Shown in pieces: positions 24,989-32,800 of a stretch of DNA of 64,000 nt (position 1 is the first letter of the stretch; every line of letters begins with the position of its first letter). This DNA comes from Paraburkholderia nodosa (GTDB lineage Bacteria > Pseudomonadota > Gammaproteobacteria > Burkholderiales > Burkholderiaceae). Where the stretch lies: the NCBI RefSeq assembly GCF_001718195.1, contig NZ_MCNV01000021.1, positions 1 to 64,000 of the forward strand, written 5' to 3'. The notes beneath the pieces are model-generated. The model worked only from the letters and a program-made list of their open reading frames with translations, was not told the DNA's origin and searched no databases. Both the position numbers and the translations under genes were made by a program.

Positions 24989-26251
24989 ATGCTGAGCCTC
25001 AAGCGCTTTGGCAATCCCGACGTCGCCCGTGCGTTTGCGAACATCGTGTGGCTCGGCCTCGAGCGCGTCACGCAGATCGCGGTGGCCATCGTCATCAGCG
25101 GCGTGCTCGCGCGCTATTTCGGCCCTGACATCTTCGGCAAGTGGCAGTACGCCAACACGCTTTTGCTCGTGCTCGCGCCCGTGACCTGGGTCTGCGGCGC
25201 CGAGATTCTCGTGCCCACCATCGTCAACCGGCCGCAGGAGCAGCTCGGCACCGTGCTCGGCAGTGCGTTTGCGCTGCGCATCGGCGTGTCGACGGCGGCG
25301 CTGCTCCTCACGTGGGCCGGCATCGCGCTCGGCGTGACCGATCCGATGGTCGGCGCGATGCTCGCCGGGCTCGCGGTGACGATGCTGTTTCGCGAGCCGT
25401 TCGTGGGCGTGATCAACGCCTGGCTGCAGAGCATGACGTACAGCAAGCCGCAATTGCTCGCGAGCATGACGACGGCGGTGATCAAGGCGCTGCTCGTGTA
25501 CCTGCTTGCGCGCGCGGCGTTCGCGCCCGCCACCTTCGGCTGGCTCTGGGCGCTCGAATCGGCGGCGATTGGCGCGGCGCTGGTGCTCTACTTCCGGCGC
25601 CGCCACGGCGACAAGCTCGGCTGGCATGTGGACCGCTCGCTCTTCAAGCATTTCGCAAGCGCCGGCACGGTGTTCTGGCTCGGGCTCATCTGCATGTACC
25701 TGTTCCTGAAGCTCGACCGCCTGATGCTCGAGCGCACGATCTCGTTCGCCGATCTCGGCCGCTACTCGGCCGCGCAGCAGCTCAACGAGAACTGGATCAC
25801 GCTCGCGCTCATGCTCTCGCAAACGATCGCGCCCGCCTTCGTTTACCGCGTGCAGCAGACCGCGCAGTTGCGGCGCAACCTCGTGCGTCTCTTCGCGATG
25901 ACGGCCGTACTGATGGTGGCCGGCGCGATCGTGCTTGATGCCCTCGCGGGTTTCATCATCGGCCGCGTGTTCGGGCCGGACTATGAAGGCGCGACCGGCA
26001 TCTTCCGCTGGGCCGTGTGGCTTTCGGTGCCAGCAGGGCTCGAAGCCATCGGCAACCTTGTCGTGCTCAAATATCAGGCGAAATTCGTGCTGCTCGCCAA
26101 ATGGCTGCTCGCGCTCGCAGTGGCGTTCGCCGTGAATCTCGTGGCGATCCCGCGACTCGGCTCGTATGGCGCGCTGTGCGGCCTCGCGGCGGGCTATCTC
26201 GCGGCGGCCTGCGTGAACCTCTACTACATCCGCTTCAAGCTCGCTTCATGA
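24989..26251 (+). CDS. wzx: Wzx-like oligosaccharide flippase
   Basis: A 420-aa polytopic membrane protein with about 12 hydrophobic segments of the oligosaccharide flippase (MOP/PST) family, which moves lipid-linked repeat units across the inner membrane. The N-terminus has RVTQIAVAIVISGVLARYFG PDIFG and the body has TYSKPQLLASM, LFKHFASAGTVFWLGLICMY and LDRLMLERTISFADLGRYS, typical of PST transporters. It overlaps the next glycosyltransferase gene by ATGA, so the two are translated together. No Wzy is obvious nearby. The substrate may be the D-rhamnose-containing O unit made by genes at 43-55 kb. Confidence 0.85.
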   Translation: MLSLKRFGNPDVARAFANIVWLGLERVTQIAVAIVISGVLARYFGPDIFGKWQYANTLLLVLAPVTWVCGAEILVPTIVNRPQEQLGTVLGSAFALRIGVSTAALLLTWAGIALGVTDPMVGAMLAGLAVTMLFREPFVGVINAWLQSMTYSKPQLLASMTTAVIKALLVYLLARAAFAPATFGWLWALESAAIGAALVLYFRRRHGDKLGWHVDRSLFKHFASAGTVFWLGLICMYLFLKLDRLMLERTISFADLGRYSAAQQLNENWITLALMLSQTIAPAFVYRVQQTAQLRRNLVRLFAMTAVLMVAGAIVLDALAGFIIGRVFGPDYEGATGIFRWAVWLSVPAGLEAIGNLVVLKYQAKFVLLAKWLLALAVAFAVNLVAIPRLGSYGALCGLAAGYLAAACVNLYYIRFKLAS

Positions 26252-27087
26252 TGAATTCCGCCGCGCTTCCACTGCGCGATGCACGCGAGGGCGTGCTTGC
26301 CGACGTCGCCGTGCTCATGCCCGCTTACAACGGTCAGGACGACGTTGCCCGCACGCTCGCTTCGTTCGGTGAGGATGCAACGATCTATGCGCTCGTCGTC
26401 GATGATGGCAGCACGCCAGCCATCGTCGCGCCCGAGGTGCCCGGCATGTGCGTGGAAGTCTTGCGCATGGCGCAGAATGGCGGCATCGAGCGCGCCTTGC
26501 AGGCGGGTGTCGAGGCGCTCGCGGCGCGAGGGTTTCGCTACGCGGCGCGTATCGATGCGGGCGATCTCGCAGCGCCCCAGCGTCTCGCGAAACAGCGCGC
26601 GCGTATGGAAGCGGAGCCCACGCTCGCGGCGCTCGGCACGTGGACCCAGGTGGTCAATCGCGCGGGCGAGCCGCTTTTCATGCTGCGTCCAAGCAGCGAT
26701 GCACGCGAGTTGCGCCGCACGCGCCTGCTGCGATCGCCGCTCGTGCATCCTTCGGTGATGCTGCGCGTCGACGCCGTGCTCGCGGTGGGCAACTATCGGG
26801 TGCAATATCCGGCCGCGGAGGACCTCGACCTGTTCCTGCGACTGATGGAGCACTACGAGTGCGCGAATCTGCCGGAACTTGGGCTCTACTATGAGCTGAA
26901 CGAAGGCGGCATTAGCGCGACGAAGCGGCGGCGGCAGATCGTATCGACGTTGCGCCTGCAGTTGCGTTATCTGAATGTGCTGAACTGGCGCGACTGGGCG
27001 GGTGTGGTGAAGAGCTTGCTGCACTTCGTGACGCCGTACCGCACCCTGCACAGGATGAAGCGTGCGCTGTTCGCGCGCGGCACATAG
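26248..27087 (+). CDS. Glycosyltransferase family 2
   Basis: A 279-aa GT-A transferase beginning MMNSAALPLRDAREG at the ATGA overlap with wzx. DVAVLMPAYNGQDDVARTL (nucleotide entry), LVVDDGSTPAIV, RIDAGDLAAPQRLAKQRARM and AEDLDLFLRL are the usual GT2 blocks, with acidic metal ligands in RIDAGD. It likely adds one sugar to the O unit exported by the adjacent flippase. The C-terminal codons (YRTLHRMKRALFARGT) recur in diverged form at 41903-42005 beside lrgB, showing that this gene's 3' end once abutted lrgB. Confidence 0.85.
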   Translation: MMNSAALPLRDAREGVLADVAVLMPAYNGQDDVARTLASFGEDATIYALVVDDGSTPAIVAPEVPGMCVEVLRMAQNGGIERALQAGVEALAARGFRYAARIDAGDLAAPQRLAKQRARMEAEPTLAALGTWTQVVNRAGEPLFMLRPSSDARELRRTRLLRSPLVHPSVMLRVDAVLAVGNYRVQYPAAEDLDLFLRLMEHYECANLPELGLYYELNEGGISATKRRRQIVSTLRLQLRYLNVLNWRDWAGVVKSLLHFVTPYRTLHRMKRALFARGT

Positions 27088-27395
27088 CAAGGCAAAAGCA
27101 CAGTCGCCTCCGCGATCAACGAGAGCCGTCCTCACTCCGCTCTCAAGGTCTTTGCACCGGCTGGGCTTGCCCGTCAAGATGTGCTTTCGCCGGGTCCATC
27201 TTGACCCGAAACGCCCGAAAAGCTCTTCCCGGATGGTTCCAGAAAATCAAGGCGGATCAATCGGCGTCGAAGACTAACATTGGACAGTGTCAGGAAAACC
27301 CGGGCGTTTCTAGAAAAACAGCCCAAAAGCTGGATTTGCGTCTAGCGTTCGGCGGTGCAGTCCGCGCAGGCGGCTTGTTGCGAAGCAGAGATGGA

Positions 27396-27965
27396 TCAGG
27401 CCGGATAGAACGGGTGAATCGCGTCGAGTTGACGAGCCAACTCATCTTACATACGAGCGGTATCGAAGCCCAGTTGAAGTCTCGTCCAGATTTCATCGCT
27501 GGTGCCAAAGAAGCGGGGAGAGGTGCAGGCCGGTATCTACCGTAATGGCGCGACGGCCTGAAACGATTTCGCCGATGCGCGTTTGCTCAACGCCGATTTC
27601 CTTCGCGAGCCGGTACGCTGCAATATCCATCGGAAGCGTGAATTGCTCCGACAGAATTTCCAGGATAGGAAACGTCGCGCGACATAGGCAGCACCTCCTG
27701 GGGTAGTCGACGATCTCAACTTCAAATACGTTGCCCGCATGAAGCGCAAACACACTCGATACGGGTCGTTGATCCTGATGTAGTGCTGACCAACCCGATC
27801 ACGCCCAAGCGCTTCCAGCTCATTGCGCGGCAGCACCTTCAGGTCATTCAACGCCTGCGCACGATTGGGCATCGCAAGCCTGCGCATGGCGACTTGCTCA
27901 AAGTTCACAAAGCCGGCAACCCGGGGCCCATTGACAAGGGCAGCGCTGTCGGCACTTTTGAAGTG
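27396..27965 (-). pseudogene. higBA: Dead higBA toxin-antitoxin pair
   Basis: A HigB-like toxin remnant reads from about 27965 (FKSADSAALVNGPRVAGFV, then LKVLPRNELEALGRDRVGQ and YIRINDPYRVC). It then shifts frame to HAGNVFEVEIVDYP. The HigA antitoxin follows with PMDIAAYRLAKEIGVEQTRI, continuing after another shift as RFFGTSDEIWTRLQLGFDTA with an internal stop before DELARQLDAI and the end at 27396. The HigB start codon is not recognisable. At least two frameshifts and one nonsense codon mean neither protein is made. Positions 27088-27395 between the GT2 stop and this relict hold no gene. Confidence 0.75.
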
Positions 27966-28086
27966 AAGTCGGGCGGTTGGGAGCGGTAAAATCTGGCCGC
28001 GCTCGCATGGCCTATCCGGCTGTGAGCGCGAAAGCGCTTCCGTCCCGCATCATCAGATCGCCCGGCTCACATGAGAAACGGTAATA

Positions 28087-28380
28087 TCAAACTTCGCGGT
28101 CTTCCCGCTGTTCGAAGAGACGGACGACCCGGACGACGCCGATACCTTCGTCTACCTCATAACGCACTTCATAGCGGGACCAGAGTGCACGACGTACGTC
28201 GCCGTCGAACTGGCGCAACTGACGCCATACACGCGGCGCTAAGGGCAACTGCTCAACGAAATCGTAGAGGCCCTGCGCGACGCCCTGCGCGGCACGCTCT
28301 CCGTTATGGACGAGCTGGAACAGGACGAGACGCTCCAGGTCCTGAAGCGCCTCGTCGGCCCATTCGATTCGCAATAGCAT
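28087..28380 (-). CDS. RelE/ParE-family toxin
   Basis: A 97-aa type II toxin starting MLLRIEWADEALQDLERLVL at 28380. It has the ParE/RelE fold signature: N-terminal W/A-x-x-A..DL.., central VEQLPLAPRVWRQL and a basic strand RRALWSRYEVRYEVDE, ending VVRLFEQRED. Its start overlaps the antitoxin stop by one base (TAATG), the classical coupled order antitoxin then toxin. ParE-type members poison gyrase and RelE types cut mRNA; the sequence does not settle which. Confidence 0.8.
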   Translation of the reverse strand: MLLRIEWADEALQDLERLVLFQLVHNGERAAQGVAQGLYDFVEQLPLAPRVWRQLRQFDGDVRRALWSRYEVRYEVDEGIGVVRVVRLFEQREDREV

Positions 28381-28664
28381 TAGGCATCGCGATCCGTGGA
28401 TTGCGGAAGAGCGGAGAACTTGCCCGCTGCGATGGAGTGCACCCAGGCGCGCACGCGCTCGTGCGCGACCGTGCGACCCCCGCGCGCGCTTTCCAGGCCT
28501 TGCCGCGTCAGTCGATCACGCTCGTTTTCCTGCTCTACCAGATCAGCAAGAGCGCGATTCAGGATCCAGCCGCGTGGACGCTCCCAGCGCGCAGCCAGCG
28601 CATCTACCTGTTCGGCAAGCTCAACAGGCACATGCGCGGTAAAGGTCTTCGTGGCGTTTTCCAT
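28380..28664 (-). CDS. Ribbon-helix-helix antitoxin (CopG/ParD-like)
   Basis: A 94-aa protein beginning MENATKTFTAHVPVELAEQV, an RHH DNA-binding N-terminus (beta strand then AEQVDALAARWERPRGWILN). A C-terminal tail of about 45 residues would wrap the partner toxin. The start at 28664 fits the family; an upstream frame to 28775 is not RHH-like. It probably autoregulates the pair by binding its own promoter region at about 28670-28720. The intact pair lies beside the dead higBA, as often seen in mobile-element cargo. Confidence 0.78.
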   Translation of the reverse strand: MENATKTFTAHVPVELAEQVDALAARWERPRGWILNRALADLVEQENERDRLTRQGLESARGGRTVAHERVRAWVHSIAAGKFSALPQSTDRDA

Positions 28665-28903
28665 ATCCAATAAGTCCCCTAATCGAGAGTAATCAAAACG
28701 ATTAATGTATTCTACGCCAATGCCAGGTCGCATGCGGCAGGCGAAGATGCCGCGCCGCCGGTCTACCCTGGTCAAGGCGCCACGTTGCTGTGCACAAATA
28801 GGCCACAGCCGACCGCGCTCGCCTCGTGACGCCGAGTGCCGTGCACTTGTGTACTACGCTCATGTCTTGCTCGACGATAACGCAGTGTGTGAACCGATTT
28901 GAA

Positions 28904-29236
28904 TCAGCGGTACTGGTTGATGCCGTAGGGGCACTGAAAGCACCGTGTCGCAGAGGGCCAGGACTCCGTCGCCGCAGCGCGGGGGCTTTCACCGCCCTCT
29001 TCCGGCCATGACGCCCGGTAGTACTCGGGATCGTTCAGCCATGCGATGACGTCGGCCGAACGCCACAGGGTGCAGCGTCGGCCAAAGCGCACGGCGCGCG
29101 GAAAGCGACCGGCGTGCTCCAGCGCCAGGACAGTTTGCCGGGAGAGGCGAACGTGAGGGCGAAGGTCAACGAAACGCAGCAGGTAACCGGGGACGAGCGG
29201 CGCGGTCGGAATCGGGACGGAAGTTTTGCGGGCCAC
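28904..29236 (-). CDS. AlpA-family excisionase-like regulator
   Basis: A 110-aa DNA-binding protein starting at GTG 29236 with AGGAGG 7 bases upstream. The core LLRFVDLRPHVRLSRQTVLA, EHAGRFPRAVRFGRRCTLW and RSADVIAWL is the winged-helix AlpA/MerR-like fold found in prophage and integrative-element regulators, where it promotes integrase expression or excision. No integrase gene is in the window, so the element it served appears to have lost it. The C-terminal Cys/Pro-containing tail is unusual for AlpA. Confidence 0.75.
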   Translation of the reverse strand: MARKTSVPIPTAPLVPGYLLRFVDLRPHVRLSRQTVLALEHAGRFPRAVRFGRRCTLWRSADVIAWLNDPEYYRASWPEEGGESPRAAATESWPSATRCFQCPYGINQYR

Positions 29237-29328
29237 AGGACTGCCTCCTGAATGCAGGCAGCCTCTTTACGGTCGTAAGGACAAGCACGCGGCGCGCGCG
29301 GCAAGAGGCGGAGGAATCCACGCAACGC

Positions 29329-29859
29329 TCAGGCGTGCGCGGCCTCGGGCGGAACGAGGCGCGAGCTGGTGAGCGTGTGATCGATCAGGCCAAGCCGCAG
29401 TCGCAGACGGCCTCGCAGCCGACAGAGAATGCCCGGCAGCCTGTTGAGCATGGTCCGCGCGTGCAGCTCAACGACATGCCGAAATGAAAGCGTGAGCCGA
29501 CCCAGCATGGTTGCCCACGCATCGATGCGCGCGGCCTCCAGCCGGTTCGCCGAGCGCATCCGCTGCGCGCACATCCGCCCCGACAGTCCGTAAAGAATCA
29601 CGATCCAGGCGAGCACGCCTGCGAAGCAATCGAACGTGGGGCCGCGCCAGGAGTGGAAGGCGAACAGGAGTGTCAGACCAACGAGCAGGACAAACGGCCC
29701 GATAACCACGGCAGGCGCAAAGCGCCACCGGCGTGTTTCCGTGTTCACATGCTGGCGAAACCCGTCGCAGCACATGCGGATCGCATGGGCGGACAGGGCA
29801 CCTGCGTCGCTCGTGCAACAGCGCAATTGCAGTTCGAGGGAACAGGGAATCTCGCTCAT
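29329..29859 (-). CDS. Hypothetical membrane protein
   Basis: A 176-aa protein not recognised. Two hydrophobic segments (about residues 48-68, PAVVIGPFVLLVGLTLLFAF, and 76-93, FAGVLAWIVILYGLSG) are separated by a short charged hairpin. They are flanked by an N-terminal Cys-containing segment and a long basic C-terminus (RLRGRLRLRLGLIDH). It probably lies in the inner membrane with both termini cytoplasmic. It is on the same strand as the AlpA-like and Xre genes and may be element cargo. Confidence 0.45.
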   Translation of the reverse strand: MSEIPCSLELQLRCCTSDAGALSAHAIRMCCDGFRQHVNTETRRWRFAPAVVIGPFVLLVGLTLLFAFHSWRGPTFDCFAGVLAWIVILYGLSGRMCAQRMRSANRLEAARIDAWATMLGRLTLSFRHVVELHARTMLNRLPGILCRLRGRLRLRLGLIDHTLTSSRLVPPEAAHA

Positions 29860-29956
29860 GATGAAAATACGTCAGGCTCCCGGCACGAAAATCAGCAATC
29901 CACCTGCAACGCCTCGCAATTGAGGCGGTCGGCCACGTCGCACGAACGCAGCGCGC

Positions 29957-30337
29957 TTACCCGGGCTGTCCCTCTTCGCCATTTTCCTCGCCCTCCGCCG
30001 CACCGATCATCGCCGCGACCAATGCCAACACTCCCCTCTTCTCCCGGGGCTTCAGTTCGCGATATCCGGCGAGCAGGCGCTCCTCATCGTGTTCGAGGGC
30101 CAGTGTTGCAGGATCCGACGCGCGCCCGGTCAGCAGGTACAGGACGTCGACGCCAATCTCGGCGATTCCCGCCAGATAGTTCGCGTCGGGATATCTCATA
30201 CCCTTCTCGTAGGTAAATTGCGCCTGCTTCTGGACGCCGCCCGCATTGGCGAACTCTGTCTGGTTCATGCTCAAGCGTCGCCGCTCCTGTTTCAGACGGA
30301 TCGAAAAATTATCTATTTGCGTAATTTTTGTTGACAT
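29957..30337 (-). CDS. Xre-family regulator, copy 1
   Basis: A 126-aa protein with an N-terminal helix-turn-helix (FSIRLKQERRRLSMNQTEFA, GGVQKQAQFTYEKGMRYPDA, YLAGIAEIGVDVLYLLTGR; residues 9-70) like phage Cro/CI-type regulators. A C-terminal segment contains YRELKPREKRGVLALVAAMI. It is divergent from a truncated partner gene (30452) and strongly similar to the regulator at 30615-31007, so the pair arose by duplication. The 110-bp divergent gap contains two TACTAA-like elements (near 30350 and 30379) that may be operators. Confidence 0.82.
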   Translation of the reverse strand: MSTKITQIDNFSIRLKQERRRLSMNQTEFANAGGVQKQAQFTYEKGMRYPDANYLAGIAEIGVDVLYLLTGRASDPATLALEHDEERLLAGYRELKPREKRGVLALVAAMIGAAEGEENGEEGQPG

Positions 30338-30451
30338 AGACGCTTTTAGTTACTAATCTGCCAAATGTACGCGTTCGAGTACTAACGGTAGTGCCCATGC
30401 GCCGAACGTCGGCCCTCGGCCTGCTTCTTCACACTTGCGGAGGAATTCTCC

Positions 30452-30635
30452 ATGTCCGCCAATGACGAAATCCGCAGCGTCGCTCCGGTCCGCCCCAGTT
30501 TCGAACCTGCTCACGCCCAACGACTCACTAAAAGTCTCACGCGGCCGACCGACATTCATTTCGCAAGCGAGACGGTGACCCATTTGCCGGCGATATGGGT
30601 GCGTGGCGTAGGCATTAGCCAGCGACGCTATCGGG
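30452..30635 (+). pseudogene. Truncated copy of the small Xre-partner gene
   Basis: Begins MSANDEIRSVAPVRPSFEPA with a good ribosome-binding site (GGAGGAATTC). It parallels the intact gene at 31130 through HAQRLTKSLTRPTDIHFASE and IWVRG. About 105 bp is then missing, and the next matching DNA (TTAGCC.GCGACGCTAT) is the start of the opposing Xre copy 2 3' end. The coding frame is lost after the deletion. The last five codons of Xre copy 2 are the antisense of this fragment. Confidence 0.65.
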
Positions 30636-31007
30636 TGTCTCACCGGTGTTCCCGCTCTCGGGTGAACCGAGAATTGCCGCTACCAGGCCCTGCACGCCTC
30701 GCTTCTCCCGGGGCTTCAGTTCGCGGTAGCCAACGAGCAGCCGCTCCTCATCGGGATCGAGTGCGACGATTGACGGATCGGACCGGCGCCCCGTCAGAAG
30801 ATACAGCACGTCAACGCCGGCTTCGGCAATTCCTGCAAGATAGCTTGCATCGGGATGCCTCGTGCCCTTCTCGTAGTTGAGTTGTGCATGCTTCTGCACG
30901 CCCCCGGCACTCGCCAGCTCAGCCTGGTTCAAGCCCAGTCGACGTCGCTCCTGCCTCAGGCGTATGGCAAAAGCATCCATTTGTGAAACTGTTCTTGAAT
31001 TATTCAC
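30615..31007 (-). CDS. Xre-family regulator, copy 2
   Basis: A 130-aa HTH regulator (FAIRLRQERRRLGLNQAELA, VQKHAQLNYEKGTRHPDASY, GVDVLYLLTGRRSDPS), paralogous to 29957-30337. It also ends with YRELKPREKRGVQGLVAAIL and a short acidic tail. Divergent from the intact small gene at 31130, it likely controls both. Its extreme C-terminus (DSVAG) is derived from antisense of the truncated partner gene, a visible recombination scar, without harming the frame. Confidence 0.82.
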   Translation of the reverse strand: MNNSRTVSQMDAFAIRLRQERRRLGLNQAELASAGGVQKHAQLNYEKGTRHPDASYLAGIAEAGVDVLYLLTGRRSDPSIVALDPDEERLLVGYRELKPREKRGVQGLVAAILGSPESGNTGETPDSVAG

Positions 31008-31129
31008 GATCAGATACTATTGTTTGTCGTGTGTCCGTTTGACTACTTCGTATGGATATCGCGCCGATGCGATAGGAACCCGTCACGCGCCTCGGTTGAT
31101 CTTTGCTTCTACCCGATAGGAGAGATGCC

Positions 31130-31555
31130 ATGTCGTTCAACTATGAAATCTGCGGCGCCCTTCCGGTCCGCGCCAGCTTCAAACATGCCCACGCCCAGCA
31201 ACTCGCTGAAAGTCTAGCCAGGCCAGCCGACGTCTACTTCGCAACCGATACCGTGACCCATTCGCTCGTAATACGCGTGCGTGGCGCCCTCTCGCCGGAC
31301 GAGCAGCAATCCATCGAGGACACGCTTGCACGTTTCGCGCAGAAGTGGGCAGCAGCCGGTGCAATCTTTAGCCGGCGACGCTATGGCGAGCCGTCATTCG
31401 TAGCATTCGGGCTTTCTCCCCACGTCGAACTTCTCGATGAACTAGCTGACCTGCATCTCCAGATGGAATCGCTGCTGGGTCGCCAGGCGTTCATTCTCGG
31501 CGAGCTCGTTGCAACGGACCAGGAAGCCTCGACGGGCGCGATCGTCGACGCGTGA
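31130..31555 (+). CDS. Small protein of unknown function, Xre partner
   Basis: A 141-aa protein starting MSFNYEICGALPVRASFKHA with TAGGAGAG upstream. It is not recognised in any named family. Conserved-looking parts are HAQQLAESLARPADVYFATD, VIRVRGALSPDEQQSIEDTL and FAQKWAAAGAIFSRRRYG, predicted alpha/beta and soluble. The next gene is a distant paralogue with the same motif order, and a truncated copy lies at 30452. The constant position opposite an Xre regulator suggests a regulator-effector pair carried by the mobile element. Confidence 0.6.
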   Translation: MSFNYEICGALPVRASFKHAHAQQLAESLARPADVYFATDTVTHSLVIRVRGALSPDEQQSIEDTLARFAQKWAAAGAIFSRRRYGEPSFVAFGLSPHVELLDELADLHLQMESLLGRQAFILGELVATDQEASTGAIVDA

Positions 31556-31568
31556 CAAGTGTACAGGG

Positions 31569-32024
31569 ATGACTGTCATGGAAAAGGGAACCTACGTCCT
31601 GTCGGGCTCGCTGCCCGTTCACGACGACCTGGAAGCTGACCAGATAGACCGTGTCAGGCGGCACCTCAAAGGCTTCGCCACGGTGTATCTCGCACACGAT
31701 CAAACCGCGCATACCGTATCGCTGAATGTCTCCGGCACGATGCTGCGGGATGACGCGCGCATCATCGAGCGGCGCATCGAGAAGTTCGCAGAAGAAAACG
31801 GCACCGCCGGCGCCATCCTCCTGAGTGAATGGAATGGTTTGTCGGACTGGCTCATGGTTGGATTGAACTGGCATGTGCAGTGCCTCCTCAAGCTCGATGC
31901 CGTACAGGAACAGTTCGCAAGGCTCGTGGAACGCGAACTCGACTTCGTCGTGCGGCTTGAGCCACCCGGCGACAACACTGACGGCCGCGGCCAGCCCCTC
32001 ATGTGTGTTTCGATGACGACGTGA
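31569..32024 (+). CDS. Small protein of unknown function, paralogue of the preceding gene
   Basis: A 151-aa protein from ATG 31569 (a second ATG at 31578 has a slightly better AGGG spacing). It shares the arrangement LKGFATVYLAHDQTAHTVSL, VSGTMLRDDARIIERRIEKF and ENGTAGAILLSEWNG with the gene at 31130, showing common descent despite low identity. A C-terminal helical region follows (LNWHVQCLLKLDAVQEQFAR). Function unknown. It lies 13 bp after its paralogue, so the two are probably co-transcribed under Xre copy 2 control. Confidence 0.58.
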   Translation: MTVMEKGTYVLSGSLPVHDDLEADQIDRVRRHLKGFATVYLAHDQTAHTVSLNVSGTMLRDDARIIERRIEKFAEENGTAGAILLSEWNGLSDWLMVGLNWHVQCLLKLDAVQEQFARLVERELDFVVRLEPPGDNTDGRGQPLMCVSMTT

Positions 32025-32421
32025 CAGTTCGACCCGTCGCAGGAGCCACAACTCATCACGGGCCGCGCCTCCCGATGTTGGGCAGTATTCTTCCCTGCTG
32101 CCCGGTGCGGAATCGCCTTGACATGGACCGCCCAGTCGTTGCGCCCTCAACAGCCTTTCCGGTATCCGTGGCCGAAAAAGACGCTTGAGGCGTGCCGCAA
32201 GCGCGATCAGGCGGGAACCAGACTCTCGAATCGCCGCCACCGGCACCAGTGAGCGGCCGAGGGCGCAAGCCGGGTATGGACCGCGTCTGGCTTGAACAGC
32301 GAGAATTTCACTTGCAGCCTCCGTCTCCATGAGGCCCGGAATATCGACGGCACAATTGGGCGACCTGTGACACCACCTGACAGAGGCTGAGGCCAGCGAG
32401 GAAAACCGCAACCTGAAAAGC

Positions 32422-32447
32422 CGAAAGCCTGCTCGCGCAGGCTTTCG
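32422..32447. terminator. Perfect 11-bp inverted repeat
   Basis: CGAAAGCCTGC (32422-32432), loop TCGC, GCAGGCTTTCG (32437-32447). The A/T-rich outer ends (CGAAAG/CTTTCG) fit a bidirectional terminator between convergent genes, though no clear T-run follows. Confidence 0.55.
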
Positions 32448-32692
32448 AATGTTGCTACGTCACGGCGCGCATTTGCACATCGATATAACGGGCCGCTAAC
32501 GCGTACTCGGTCGTGCTTCGCACGTTGACCGGATCAGGTTGTCCCTGTCTTTATAGTCCAGTTCTGCGCATTCGACAAGAAACCGGCATCAACATGGCGT
32601 GCTAGTCCGGCGCCCGCGACCAGTCACGTACGACCTGTGACAATCAGTCACGCTTTGAGGCCCCGACGGGGCGGGGTATGCCACGCCCACCA

Positions 32693-32723
32693 CACATGAA
32701 GCCCGCGTCGCCGGCTTCATGTG
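32693..32723 (-). terminator. Perfect 11-bp inverted repeat after the relaxase gene
   Basis: CACATGAAGCC (32693-32703), 9-base loop, GGCTTCATGTG (32713-32723), about 80 bp past the relaxase stop on its transcribed strand. It is a candidate terminator or mRNA-stabilising hairpin. Confidence 0.55.
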
Positions 32724-32800
32724 CGCTGCGCATCCAGCGCATCGCACAGCGATCTTCCGAACCACAGCGTCGTCCGGACTCGAACGTTGTTTGCCGTTCG

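Larger units (their letters stand above)
32025..32800. other. Intergenic region with strong hairpins
   Basis: No supportable gene. It separates the Xre-partner operon from the convergent relaxase gene and contains two perfect inverted repeats, listed separately. The 306-codon minus-strand frame over 31491-32411 is the shadow of the small genes plus non-coding DNA. Confidence 0.5.

Noticed and set aside
31491..32411. 306-codon minus-strand frame in the Xre region
   Set aside because: Overlaps two better-supported plus-strand genes with ribosome-binding sites and shows no homology.
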